Shown: piece after piece, positions 11,360 through 20,228 of the stretch
Position numbering within the stretch: position 1 is the stretch's first letter
Layout of the letters: the number at the start of each line of letters is the position of its first letter
The notes under the pieces: generated by a model
What the model was told of the DNA's origin: nothing
The model's database searches: none
The model's input: the letters and a program-made list of their open reading frames with translations, nothing else
Translations under genes and position numbers: made by a program
Assembly (NCBI RefSeq): GCF_025362435.1
Contig: NZ_JANYGL010000105.1
Location: 17,467 to 81,466, forward strand
Length of the DNA: 64,000 bases
Origin: Polymorphobacter sp.
GTDB taxonomy: Bacteria > Pseudomonadota > Alphaproteobacteria > Sphingomonadales > Sphingomonadaceae
Reading direction: 5' to 3'

Positions 11360-12151
11360 ATGCATATGCTGATCCTCGGACTAGGCTACACGACGACACG
11401 ACTGGCGCGACGCCTGTTCAGCACGGGCTGGCAGGTCACGGCCACGCGACGGCAGGCCGATGGCGAAGCGATCGCCTTCGACAGCGACGACGTTGTCGCG
11501 GCGATCGCCACCGCGACGCACATCCTTTCCTCGGTGCCGCCGGTCGGCGAGCACGACCCGGTCCTGAACCGCTACGGCACGCTCCTCGCTGCTGCCCCTG
11601 CGCGATGGATCGGCTATCTCTCTTCGACGGGTGTCTATGGCGATGCCGGCGGGGCATGGGTCGATGAGGCGAGCCCGATAGGGTTCGGCCGGCGCAGCGC
11701 GCGGGTGGCCGCCGATCTCGCATGGCAGGCGCTGCGCGACGATGTCCGGGTCTTCCGCCTTCCAGGGATCTACGGCCCCGGCCGGTCGGCGATTGATCGG
11801 GTTCGCGCCGGCACCGCCCAGCGGATCGACGCACCGCAGCATCGCTTCAGCCGCATCCATGTCGACGACATCGTCCGTTGCGTCGAAGCCTCAATCGATC
11901 GCGGTGGGCTGGGGGTTTTCAACATCGCCGACGCCGAGCCCGCGACCAACGCCAAGGTGATCGAATACGCCTGCAACCTACTCGGGGTCGCCTACCCGGC
12001 GCTCCAAGCGCTCGAAGATGCGCATATGTCGCCGATGGCGCGGGGCTTCTATGCGGAATCGCGGCAGATCTCTGCCGGCAGGATGGTCCGCGAGCTTGGC
12101 ATCGAGCTAGCCTATCCAGACTTTCGCAGCGGCTTGCGCGCGTGCCTCTAG
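11360..12151 (+). CDS. SDR family NAD(P)-dependent oxidoreductase (YeeZ-like)
   Basis: A protein of 263 residues with a Rossmann nucleotide motif at its start (LILGLGYTTTRLARRL), then a short-chain dehydrogenase/epimerase fold. SSTGVYGD and the following region RVFRLPGIYGPGRSAIDRV are typical of extended SDR proteins, and the C-terminus FYAESRQISAGRMVREL resembles the YeeZ group. Substrate is unknown. It overlaps the 3' end of the convergent transporter gene by four bases. Confidence 0.8.
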   Translation: MHMLILGLGYTTTRLARRLFSTGWQVTATRRQADGEAIAFDSDDVVAAIATATHILSSVPPVGEHDPVLNRYGTLLAAAPARWIGYLSSTGVYGDAGGAWVDEASPIGFGRRSARVAADLAWQALRDDVRVFRLPGIYGPGRSAIDRVRAGTAQRIDAPQHRFSRIHVDDIVRCVEASIDRGGLGVFNIADAEPATNAKVIEYACNLLGVAYPALQALEDAHMSPMARGFYAESRQISAGRMVRELGIELAYPDFRSGLRACL

Positions 12152-13083
12152 AGCGTAGTGGCTGGAAGGACTGGCCTTTTCTTCCGGCTGCCGAGCGCCA
12201 CGACCAGTCCGGCCAGCGCCAGTGACGCGCCGACTGCGCTCGTGAAGCTCCAGCGATAGCCTTCGAAGATCGTTGAGAGCGTCATCGCGACGACCGGAAC
12301 GACGACGCTGGTGTAGGCGGCTGGGCCGGGGCCGATCCGGCGAATCAAGCGGTAATAGACGGTGAAGGCCACCGCCGACGCCGCCAGCGCAAGATATGTC
12401 AGGCCTGCGGCGTATTCGGGCCGGAAATCGAGCACCGGAGCTCCGCTCGTGGCGGCGGCGAAGGCGATGTCGCCGAGGGCGCCGTAGAACATCATCCAGG
12501 TCAGGGTCGGGAATGGCGCGAGCGAGCGGGCGAAGCTGCTCGCCTGCATGACGTTGCCAATCGAAGCGCAGAGCACGGCTGCACCGGCGAGGAGCAGACC
12601 GTCGAGGGTCGTGCCCCATGCTGCCGGATCGTGGCGATCGTCGGCAACGACCAGCGCGAGGCCAGTGATGCCGATGCCCGACCCGAGCAAGAACCTCAGC
12701 GATATCGGGGTCTTGAGGACGATCCGCGACAGCAGTGCGTTGGGCACGACGAGCAGCGCGAAGACCAGCGCGATCAGTCCCGATGTGACGTGGCGCTCGG
12801 ATGCGTAGACGAGGTTAAAATTGAGGGCGAACTGCGCGGTCCCGGCGATCGCGGCAAAGGCGTGGCCGCGGCGGCGCAGCGGCATCCAGCGCCCGGTGGC
12901 GATAGTGAATGCCGCCATCAGCGCGCAGGCGAGCGAGAAGCGGTAAGCGACCGACCATGGCGCCGGGACGACGCCGAGCTGGCCCTTGATCACCAGCCAC
13001 GTCGAGCCCCAGATCAGCGAGACGAGGACGAACTCGAGCGCCGGTAGCTTCGTCGTAAGTGCTGAGAGTTTCCGCGCTATCAA
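12148..13083 (-). CDS. EamA/DMT family transporter
   Basis: Integral inner-membrane protein with about ten predicted spans in two repeats, characteristic of the drug/metabolite transporter superfamily. The first span contains LEFVLVSLIWGSTWLVIKGQLG, the signature start of EamA proteins. The track ORF runs to 13371, but its first ~95 residues are an alternative reading of the threonine aldolase gene. The most plausible start is TTG at 13083, four bases after the aldolase stop, giving 311 residues, the usual family length. The start is therefore uncertain. Transported substrate is unknown; amino acid efflux would fit the aldolase neighbour. Confidence 0.82.
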   Translation of the reverse strand: MIARKLSALTTKLPALEFVLVSLIWGSTWLVIKGQLGVVPAPWSVAYRFSLACALMAAFTIATGRWMPLRRRGHAFAAIAGTAQFALNFNLVYASERHVTSGLIALVFALLVVPNALLSRIVLKTPISLRFLLGSGIGITGLALVVADDRHDPAAWGTTLDGLLLAGAAVLCASIGNVMQASSFARSLAPFPTLTWMMFYGALGDIAFAAATSGAPVLDFRPEYAAGLTYLALAASAVAFTVYYRLIRRIGPGPAAYTSVVVPVVAMTLSTIFEGYRWSFTSAVGASLALAGLVVALGSRKKRPVLPATTL

Positions 13084-13087
13084 GGAG

Positions 13088-14104
13088 TTAGGCGAGGCCT
13101 GCGACGGCCGTTGCAAGCGCGTCGATCGACCCGGCCGGGGTGTCCCAGGCAACGACGAAGCGCGCGATGTGCTCGGCGGGATCGCCCCAGTCGTAAAAGG
13201 TGAAGCCGGCGTCGCGGAGGCGGGTGGCGCCGCCGGGGCCGAGGTTGGCGAAGACCTCGTTTGCCTCGACCGGGTAGACGGCCCGGTCGCCGAGGACGGC
13301 GGCGAGGCGGGCGGCACCGGCGTTGGCCTGCGCGGCGTTGCGCAGCCACGCATTTGTCTCAACATATGCAAGGAGTTGGGCTGCGTTGAAGCGTCCCTTG
13401 CTCGGCATCTGGCCGGCGCGCTTGCGGCGGAAGCGGATCGCCTCGACCAACGTCGGATCGAAGATCACCATTGCCTCGGCCGTCATGCCGCCGTTCTTGA
13501 TCGCGCCGAGGCTGAGGATGTCGACGCCGGCGCGGCTGGTAATGTCGGCGGGGTGGCAGCCCAACGATACCAGGGCGTTGGCGAAGCGAGCGCCGTCCAT
13601 GTGGACCTTCCAGCCGCGCGATTTTGCGTAGGTCGCGAGCGCCGCGACCTCGTCGGGGGTGTAGATCGTGCCGCATTCGGTGGCCTGGGTCAGCGATAGC
13701 GCACCAAGTTGGACTTGATGGACCCCTCCCCGGTGCGCGGCGAGACTGGCGGCAACCGAGTCCGGGCTGAGTTTTCCGTCAACCCCCTGACAAAGCAGCA
13801 GTTTTGCGCCGCCGCTGAAAAACTCGGGGGCGCCGCATTCGTCGACGTGGATGTGCGCCTCCGCATGGCAGGCGACCGCGCCGTACGGCGGGACCATCGC
13901 GGCGAGGGCGAGGGCGTTCGCGGCCGTCCCGGTCGACACCGGCAGGACAGTGCAAGGCGTTGCAAAGACGTCGGAATATACTGCGTCGAGGCGTTCGGTC
14001 CACGGGTCGGCATCGTACGCTCCGGTGGTCGAGACATTGGCTTCGACGACTGCGGCAAGGACTTCGGGGCACACCGAGGCGGCGTTGTCGGACTGGAAAT
14101 TCAT
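13088..14104 (-). CDS. ltaE: Low-specificity L-threonine aldolase
   Basis: PLP-dependent fold-type I enzyme splitting L-threonine/allo-threonine to glycine and acetaldehyde. The N-terminus MNFQSDNAASVCPEVL and the Schiff-base lysine region LSLGAIKNGGMTAEAM match the beta-eliminating lyase/threonine aldolase family. HMDGARFANAL carries the PLP-ring aspartate. The length of 338 residues is normal. It is followed at once by the EamA transporter, probably in one transcript. Confidence 0.9.
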   Translation of the reverse strand: MNFQSDNAASVCPEVLAAVVEANVSTTGAYDADPWTERLDAVYSDVFATPCTVLPVSTGTAANALALAAMVPPYGAVACHAEAHIHVDECGAPEFFSGGAKLLLCQGVDGKLSPDSVAASLAAHRGGVHQVQLGALSLTQATECGTIYTPDEVAALATYAKSRGWKVHMDGARFANALVSLGCHPADITSRAGVDILSLGAIKNGGMTAEAMVIFDPTLVEAIRFRRKRAGQMPSKGRFNAAQLLAYVETNAWLRNAAQANAGAARLAAVLGDRAVYPVEANEVFANLGPGGATRLRDAGFTFYDWGDPAEHIARFVVAWDTPAGSIDALATAVAGLA

Positions 14105-14256
14105 CGTCCGGGGCTAGGCGGCGGTGCGGCGCGGGTCAACCGCACACAGGCCGCACATCGCCCAAACACCGTCACGACATCGTGCTCCCACGGAGGCGCA
14201 TCGCGAACCGCCCGGTGCATGCCACTGATATCGCAGTTGCCAACTCCGCGGCGAAG

Positions 14257-14901
14257 CTACTTCGTCGCGTCGGGCTGGCGTTCGGGCCGTGACGCCGCGA
14301 CCGCAGGAAGCGCGTTCAGGCGGACGTCGATCGCCGACAGCTTCGGGAAGCGGGCGATGTCGGCCTGGAGCCGCCGCGCGTTCCACATCTGCGGGACGAG
14401 GCAGATATCGGCGAGCGTCACCGTATCACCAAACAGGTACGTTCCCGTCGCGGCCTCGGCGATCTCCTCGAGCGCCTCGAAGCCGACCTCGATCCAGTGG
14501 CGGTACCACGTGTCGACGGCGTCCTGTGGCTGCGCGAGCGGCCCGCGCAGGTAGTTGAGCACACGGAGATTGTTGACCGGATGGATGTCGCAGGCGATCT
14601 GCTGCGCGATGCCGCGGACGCGGGCGCGACCAAGCGGGTCCTGCGGCAGCAACGGCGGCTCGGGATAGACCTCGTCGAGATATTCGACGATCGCGAGGCT
14701 TTGGTTGATCCCGGCATCGCCGTCGATTAGGTACGGCACCATCCCCTGCGGGTTGAGCAGCTTGAAGCCGATCCCCGACTGCGCCCCCTTCGCGAGGTTG
14801 ATAGGCACCTGTTCATAGGCAATCCCCTTGATCGCCAGCGCGATGCGGACGCGGTACGACGCCGACGAGCGCCAATAGCCATAGAGGGTGCGGGTGGTCA
14901 T
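14257..14901 (-). CDS. maiA: Maleylacetoacetate isomerase (zeta-class GST)
   Basis: Glutathione-dependent isomerase converting maleylacetoacetate to fumarylacetoacetate in tyrosine/homogentisate breakdown. The N-terminal thioredoxin-like domain shows the zeta-class signature SSASYRVRIALA with its catalytic Ser/Ser/Cys-type motif (here SSA). The C-terminal all-helical domain carries CDIHPVNNLRVLNYL, conserved in MaiA. The 214 residues fit. No homogentisate dioxygenase is nearby; the fumarylacetoacetase at 34.8 kb belongs to a different cluster, so a link between them is only conceivable. Confidence 0.88.
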   Translation of the reverse strand: MTTRTLYGYWRSSASYRVRIALAIKGIAYEQVPINLAKGAQSGIGFKLLNPQGMVPYLIDGDAGINQSLAIVEYLDEVYPEPPLLPQDPLGRARVRGIAQQIACDIHPVNNLRVLNYLRGPLAQPQDAVDTWYRHWIEVGFEALEEIAEAATGTYLFGDTVTLADICLVPQMWNARRLQADIARFPKLSAIDVRLNALPAVAASRPERQPDATK

Positions 14902-15071
14902 CGGAGAGCCTCGTTCGAATAGATGATCATCACCGCTGGGCGGTGGCGCAGCGACGTATCGCGTTTAACCGCCAAGGACAACGCGATGACCGGTTTCACC
15001 CCCGGTCTTCAATGTGGGCGGCTTTTGCATCGATCTCGGTTTCAGCCATGAACGAGTTGAGGCCGGTCGCT

Positions 15072-17639
15072 TCAAATGTTGGTAATCGTCGCAGCCAGTG
15101 GCTTCGCCAATGCCCGTGCGATGCAGTCGAGCGTATATGGCTTGGTGATCGACGGCGCCGAGCGATGCGCCAACGGATATTCTATGCCGCTGCCATAGCC
15201 CGTTCCGAAGACGTAGGGGATGCCGAGTTCACGCAGGCGATCGGCGATCGGCCAGCTCATCTCGGCGCCAAGGTTGACGTCGAGTAGCGCGAAGCTGGGG
15301 GTCTCAATGCGCAGGATGTCGAGCGCGTCGGCGACGTTGCCCGACACCAGCACGATGTCTGCACCCATCTCGAGCAGCAGGTCTTCGGCATCGAGCGCGA
15401 TGATCATGTTGTCTTCGACCAGAAGCACCGTGCCGGAAAGCCGGGTGGCAGCTTTGGTCGTGACGGCAGGTACCACCGCCGCCGCCGGACCGTCGCCGCG
15501 CACGACCTGCGTGGCGGGCACGACGAAGCGACAATGCAGACCGGCCGCCGCATAGTCGAGCGTCGCCTCCCCGCCGAGTTCGTGCGGGATCGAACGCTGG
15601 ATGATCTCCGAGCCGAAGCCGCGCCGGGTTGGCGGCATTACCAGCGCACCGCCGCTTTCCTGCCAGTCGATCACCAGCCTCGCGCTCCCGTCGAGATGCC
15701 ATGTGACACTGACCTGACCAGCCTCGCCGGTGAGCGCCCCATGCTTGGCGGCATTGGTCATCAGTTCGTGGACGACCAGCGCGACCGTCGAAAAGGCCTG
15801 CGGCTGGAGCAGCACGGTTGGCCCGCTGGAGACGACGCGCGCTGCCCCGGTGCCGAGGAACGCCGCCGCCTCGGTCGAAATCAATGTCGCCAGCGACCCC
15901 GGGCCCCAGTTCTTGGCGGTGATCTGGTCGTGGGCGCGCGCGAGGGCGTGGACGCGGTCGCCGAGCACGGTCGCGAACGTATCGAGATCACGAGCATTCA
16001 AGCGGCTTTGCGTGACCAGCCCGCGGATCAGCGTCAGGATATTCCGCACCCGGTGGTTGAGCTCGGCAATCAGCAGCTCCTGTTTCTGCGACGCTGCCCG
16101 GTTTTCGACTTCGGTCATGCCGGCTTGCTGGAGGACCATCTCGAGCAGCGTGACGCGCATGACCTCGGCCGCGGCCAGTTCCGCCGGGGTCCACGCGGCC
16201 GACTGACCGCGGACGATCTCGCGCCATGCCTCGAAGCTCTTGCGCGGCGACAGCCGGGGGCCGTCGGGGCCGTCGGTGATCAATTTGTCCGGCTTGCCGG
16301 CCCAACTTACGAAATGCGGCAGCTCGCGGCGGAAGAAGACGATATAGTCCCGCGGCGCACGCGAGATCGGCAGGACGAGCATGCCGGCAGCCTGGGCGAC
16401 GAAGCTGCTTCCCGGCGCATAAACCTGGCCCAGCTCCGCCGTGGCATAGATCCGGCCGGCAGCGTTGACCTCGAGAAAGCCTTGCAGAGCGTCACATTCG
16501 GCCGCCGTCGGCGTGCTGCCGTCGAGCGTCAGGGCGCCGTCGATACAGATCGCGATGCCGTCGCACGGGACCAGCTCGGACATCCGTTCGGCGAGCGTGG
16601 CGATGCTTTCGGCCGCCGATCCGCGCTCGATGACTGCGGCGACGAGGTCCTCGCGGAGCCGACGGGTGTGCGCCTCATACGCAGCGATGTCGGCCCGCTC
16701 GCGTTTCTCGATCAGAAGCGACAACATCTGGCCGAACAGCTCGACCGTGGTCCGCTGCTCGAAGCCGACATGCCGCGGCGCCATATGATGGCACGAAATC
16801 ATGCCCCACAGTCTGCCGTCGCGAACCAGCGAGACGGTCATCGTCGCGCCGACGCCCATGTTCCTGAGATATTCGATGTGCATGATCGAATGCGCCCGCA
16901 ATGTGCTCATCGACAGGTCGAGCGGCGTGTTCGACCGGGCCGGCAAGGTCATCAGGGGGCTCGGCTCGCCCTCGACATCGACGAGCAGCCGGACCGGGTT
17001 GCGCAGCAGCAACGCGCGCGCCTGCAGCGGAATGTCGGAGGCCGGATAGCGCAGCCCGAGATACGGCGGGAGGCCGGGCCGGACACGCTCGGCAACCACC
17101 TCGCCCGAACCGTCGGCCTCGAACCGATAGATCATCACCCGGTCGAAGCCGGTCAGCGCATGGACCAGCCGCGCGGCCTCCTCCACCAGCTTCGACGGCC
17201 CCTGCATCCGTCCCAGCATCGACCTGACCATGGCGCCGGCATTGAGCGTGCCGGCGGCGATATGCGGTTCGCCTTCGATCACCATCAGGTCGCCGGAACG
17301 ATGGATCGCGAGATCGTAAAGAGCGCCATCGTCCTGCAACTGGATGGCGAAGGCGCGTTCGACGGCATCGGGACCGCTCAGCACCGACAGGCGATTGCGG
17401 ACCTCGTGGATCGCCTCGTCGCGGAACACATTGCGGAATGGGCCGCCAAGCACTGCCTCGACCGCGAGGCCGAGGTGGTCGGCGACGTTCGCCGAAACCT
17501 GGGAAATCTGCCAGTCGCTGGTCAGGGCGAGAAGAAAGCCGATCGGCTGGATCGCGCCGATATACTGGATCGGCTCGCGGTCGCAGCTGGTCAGGTCGAC
17601 CGTGTACGGCTCGACCAGGTTCGTCTCGACGCCCGCCAT
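15072..17639 (-). CDS. Bacteriophytochrome hybrid kinase (PAS-GAF-PHY-HWE kinase-receiver)
   Basis: Red/far-red photoreceptor of 855 residues. The N-terminal Cys19 (LTSCDREPIQYIGAIQP) is the expected biliverdin attachment site. The GAF domain shows PASDIP at 199-204 and HIEYLRNMGV around 254-263. The PHY domain carries the tongue motif PRKSFEAW near 465-472. A histidine kinase of the HWE/HisKA_2 type follows, with phospho-acceptor His529 in ELNHRVRN. A C-terminal receiver domain starts at about 735, with acidic residues in VEDN, phospho-Asp787 in LLDVNLG and Lys833 in TKP. The start is supported by AAAGG upstream. No heme oxygenase (biliverdin supply) is adjacent. Partner and output are unknown; HWE kinases often act on general stress signalling. 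Confidence 0.93.
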   Translation of the reverse strand: MAGVETNLVEPYTVDLTSCDREPIQYIGAIQPIGFLLALTSDWQISQVSANVADHLGLAVEAVLGGPFRNVFRDEAIHEVRNRLSVLSGPDAVERAFAIQLQDDGALYDLAIHRSGDLMVIEGEPHIAAGTLNAGAMVRSMLGRMQGPSKLVEEAARLVHALTGFDRVMIYRFEADGSGEVVAERVRPGLPPYLGLRYPASDIPLQARALLLRNPVRLLVDVEGEPSPLMTLPARSNTPLDLSMSTLRAHSIMHIEYLRNMGVGATMTVSLVRDGRLWGMISCHHMAPRHVGFEQRTTVELFGQMLSLLIEKRERADIAAYEAHTRRLREDLVAAVIERGSAAESIATLAERMSELVPCDGIAICIDGALTLDGSTPTAAECDALQGFLEVNAAGRIYATAELGQVYAPGSSFVAQAAGMLVLPISRAPRDYIVFFRRELPHFVSWAGKPDKLITDGPDGPRLSPRKSFEAWREIVRGQSAAWTPAELAAAEVMRVTLLEMVLQQAGMTEVENRAASQKQELLIAELNHRVRNILTLIRGLVTQSRLNARDLDTFATVLGDRVHALARAHDQITAKNWGPGSLATLISTEAAAFLGTGAARVVSSGPTVLLQPQAFSTVALVVHELMTNAAKHGALTGEAGQVSVTWHLDGSARLVIDWQESGGALVMPPTRRGFGSEIIQRSIPHELGGEATLDYAAAGLHCRFVVPATQVVRGDGPAAAVVPAVTTKAATRLSGTVLLVEDNMIIALDAEDLLLEMGADIVLVSGNVADALDILRIETPSFALLDVNLGAEMSWPIADRLRELGIPYVFGTGYGSGIEYPLAHRSAPSITKPYTLDCIARALAKPLAATITNI

Positions 17640-17706
17640 TTGGCAGCCTTTCTGTTGCCGACCTTAAAACCGGGCTGCATCGGCGACAGCGAGGGAACTA
17701 TAACTG

Positions 17707-17716
17707 ATTGTACAAT
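17707..17716. promoter_or_regulatory. Perfect 10-base palindrome upstream of the phytochrome gene
   Basis: ATTGTACAAT is an exact palindrome in an AT-rich patch about 70 bases before the phytochrome start, within an otherwise GC-rich 180-base gap. It could be a regulator binding site or part of a promoter. No specific factor is recognised. Confidence 0.25.
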
Positions 17717-17820
17717 ATCGACTAATTCTTTCGGCGTTAATCTTGTGGCATGACCCGCCCGAACGCGCCGGCAGCTATGCAGCGCGTTCGCTGATCACGC
17801 GGGCCAGACCGCCCTTATCG

Positions 17821-19242
17821 TCAGCGCGTCTTTGCCCCGGCAACCGGGCGCGAGGCGTCGAACGGGTTCTTGCCGCCGCGGAAATTGAGGCGAATTGGCA
17901 CACCGTCGAAGCCGAGCTCCTCGCGCAACGAATTAACCAGATAGCGGTGGTAGCTCGCCGGCAGGTCTTCGGTGCGGTTGCCGAAGATGACGAAGGTCGG
18001 CGGCCGCGACGCGACCTGGGTGGCGTAGCGCAGCTTGATGCGCTTGCCCCCGGCGGCGGGGGGCGGGTTGCGTTCGAGCGCGGATTCGAACCAGCGGTTG
18101 AGCGCGCTCGTCGAGACGCGGCGGCTCCACCCCTCGCGCGCGTCGAATGCCGCCTTCATCAGCAGGTCGAGGTTGCGCCCCGTCAGCCCGGCAATGGCGA
18201 CGAGCGGCACGTTCCTGATCTGCGACAGGCCGTCGTCGAGCGCCTTGCGGACCCCCTGGAACAGCGACGACAGGTCGTGCGCGGCGTCCCATTTGTTAAG
18301 CGCGATGACCAGCGCGCGGCCTTCGCTCAAGACCATGTCGGCAATCCGCAGATCCTGCGCCTCGAGCCCGAGGGTCGCGTCGAGCAGCAGGACGACGACC
18401 TCGGCGAAGTCGACGGCGAACTTGGTGTCGACCGCCGACATCCGTTCGAGCTTGTCGGTGACCTTCGAGCGGCGGCGCAAGCCCGCGGTGTCGACCAGCC
18501 GGACCGGGCGCATGATGCCGTCGCGCTCCCACTCCCAGTCGATCGCGATCGAGTCGCGGGTGATACCCGCCTCGGGGCCGACGACGAGGCGGTCCTCGCC
18601 GAGCAGGCGGTTGATCAGCGTCGACTTGCCCGCGTTCGGGCGCCCGACGATCGCCAGCTTGAGCGGCTCGCTCGACAGCCGCGCCTCGGTCTCCTCCTCG
18701 GTTTCCTCGGCGATGATCTCCTCGCCGCGCGCGATCAGCGGGTCGAGGTGGGGGATCAGCGCTTCGTACAGGTCGGCCATGCCCTCGCCGTGTTCGGCCG
18801 AAATCTGCACCGGCTCGCCGAAGCCGAGTTCATAGCTTTCGGCGACCCCGACCTCGCCGGCGCGACCCTCGGCCTTGTTGGCGACGAGGATCAGCGGGGT
18901 GTCGTGGGCGCGGAGCCATTGCGCGAAGTGGCGGTCGAGCGGGGTGATCCCGGCGCGCGCGTCGAACACCATCAGCGCGACATCGCCGTCGACCAGCGCG
19001 GCGTCGGTCTGCGCGCGCATCCGCCCGGCAAGGCTGAGCGCGTCGGCTTCCTCAAGGCCCGCGGTATCGACGATGCGGAACTTGAGGTCGTACAGCATCG
19101 CGTCGCCCTCCCGCCGGTCGCGGGTGACCCCGGGGGTATCGTCGACCAGCGCGAGCTTGCGACCGACGAGGCGGTTGAACAGGGTCGACTTGCCGACGTT
19201 GGGGCGGCCGATGATGACGACGGTAGGATGGCGGGCAATCAT
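17821..19242 (-). CDS. der: Ribosome-assembly GTPase Der (EngA)
   Basis: Essential double-GTPase for 50S subunit maturation. Two G domains in tandem are visible: the first with GRPNVGKSTLFNRL, DTPG and NKAEG, the second with GRPNAGKSTLINRL, DTAGLRRRSK and NKWD. A C-terminal KH-like domain follows (FVIFGNRTEDLPASYHRYL). The 473 residues are normal for alphaproteobacteria, with an acidic linker (EEIIAEETEEETEA) between the G domains. It ends the minus-strand housekeeping run that begins at panB. Confidence 0.97.
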   Translation of the reverse strand: MIARHPTVVIIGRPNVGKSTLFNRLVGRKLALVDDTPGVTRDRREGDAMLYDLKFRIVDTAGLEEADALSLAGRMRAQTDAALVDGDVALMVFDARAGITPLDRHFAQWLRAHDTPLILVANKAEGRAGEVGVAESYELGFGEPVQISAEHGEGMADLYEALIPHLDPLIARGEEIIAEETEEETEARLSSEPLKLAIVGRPNAGKSTLINRLLGEDRLVVGPEAGITRDSIAIDWEWERDGIMRPVRLVDTAGLRRRSKVTDKLERMSAVDTKFAVDFAEVVVLLLDATLGLEAQDLRIADMVLSEGRALVIALNKWDAAHDLSSLFQGVRKALDDGLSQIRNVPLVAIAGLTGRNLDLLMKAAFDAREGWSRRVSTSALNRWFESALERNPPPAAGGKRIKLRYATQVASRPPTFVIFGNRTEDLPASYHRYLVNSLREELGFDGVPIRLNFRGGKNPFDASRPVAGAKTR

Positions 19243-19306
19243 CGGGGGGCTCTAGCACCACCCCCCGATTTCGGCCACCGCATAGGAACCGCGGTAAAAG
19301 CGGCGG

Positions 19307-20104
19307 CTATTGCTTGATCATCGTCGCCACCGACGTCGTGCCGTGGAGCAGGTCGTTCTGGTCGGCACGGATCGTCTTGCCGTCGGCGGCCACTGCAAAC
19401 GTGAAGATGCCGATCGCCTTGCCGTCGCGGTAATCGGTCTCGACCAGCGTGTCGGGCCCGGTCCGCTTGAGCGCGACGCTTGTCCAGCCGGCGTCGCCAA
19501 CGACCGGCGACTGCGGCCCGTCGATCGTCGTGGTGTACGACACCCCGGTCGGGGTCTTGATCGTCATCGCCTTGCCGTCGAGGTGCATCGTCATCAACAG
19601 GCCGGCGTCGCTGACCTCGGCCGCCGTCGTCGTGTCGATCCACGATCCCGACGCAGCGTGCGACCCTGCGGGACCGGCGGCGGCGCGCTTGGATATCTGC
19701 TTGCCGGTCACCGCGACACCGTTCACCGCGGTCATGTCGTTGAAGGTTGTCGTCTGGGTCGCGTCGTCGGCGGCGACGACCCGCGTCGAATCGACCATAG
19801 GCTTGCCGCCCTTGCGCGCATTCCACGTCATCGTCTGCGGGTCGACGACCGCGACCGCGACTTCGTCGTAATACGGGACGCCGACAACCGGGTGGAAGGC
19901 ACCGTCGGCGACGACGGTGTAGGCGGGGACGCAGCTCGGGCACGAGTAGTTGCCACCGGTCAAAAGATAGACGTTCGGCTTGGTCGAGAGCTGCATCGTC
20001 GCGACGTCGAACTTCCATGTCCCGTCGAACTTGCTCGCGGCAGTCGCGGGCGCGACGGCGGTCAGCAGGACGAACGCCGCGGTGATTCCGGTAAGACGAT
20101 GCAT
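19307..20104 (-). CDS. Secreted protein of unknown function with a CPSC motif
   Basis: The true start is ATG 20104 (MHRLTGITAAFVLLTAVAPATAA), with AAGGGGG a few bases upstream and a clear signal peptide; the track's 20188 start adds an unlikely leader. The mature protein is about 245 residues, rich in Thr, Ala and Asp, beta-rich in appearance, and has one CxxC pair (GGNYSCPSCVPAY) near its N-terminus. It starts with FDGTWKFDVATMQLS, resembling lipocalin-like or periplasmic sensor folds, but no family is recognised with confidence. It sits between the membrane acyltransferase and der. The two cysteines could form a disulfide or bind metal or heme. Confidence 0.72.
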   Translation of the reverse strand: MHRLTGITAAFVLLTAVAPATAASKFDGTWKFDVATMQLSTKPNVYLLTGGNYSCPSCVPAYTVVADGAFHPVVGVPYYDEVAVAVVDPQTMTWNARKGGKPMVDSTRVVAADDATQTTTFNDMTAVNGVAVTGKQISKRAAAGPAGSHAASGSWIDTTTAAEVSDAGLLMTMHLDGKAMTIKTPTGVSYTTTIDGPQSPVVGDAGWTSVALKRTGPDTLVETDYRDGKAIGIFTFAVAADGKTIRADQNDLLHGTTSVATMIKQ

Positions 20105-20228
20105 AGGGCCCCCTTGATGATCCCGGAGGCGGTGCGCCGGCGGGCAGCTCCACGCGACTCTAGATTTCGTACGCGCAATGACTGCCACCGCCCGGCGGAT
20201 AGAGCAATCCGTTTCGGCAGCTTACCAA

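Noticed and set aside
14105-15071. Possible tRNA or small gene in the gaps around maiA
   Set aside because: No cloverleaf pattern or coding signal was found in either gap.
15534-17753. 739-residue ORF antisense to the phytochrome gene
   Set aside because: It is a GC-rich frame shadow with Arg/Gln/Asp-rich composition, no domain, and full overlap with a gene of certain identity.
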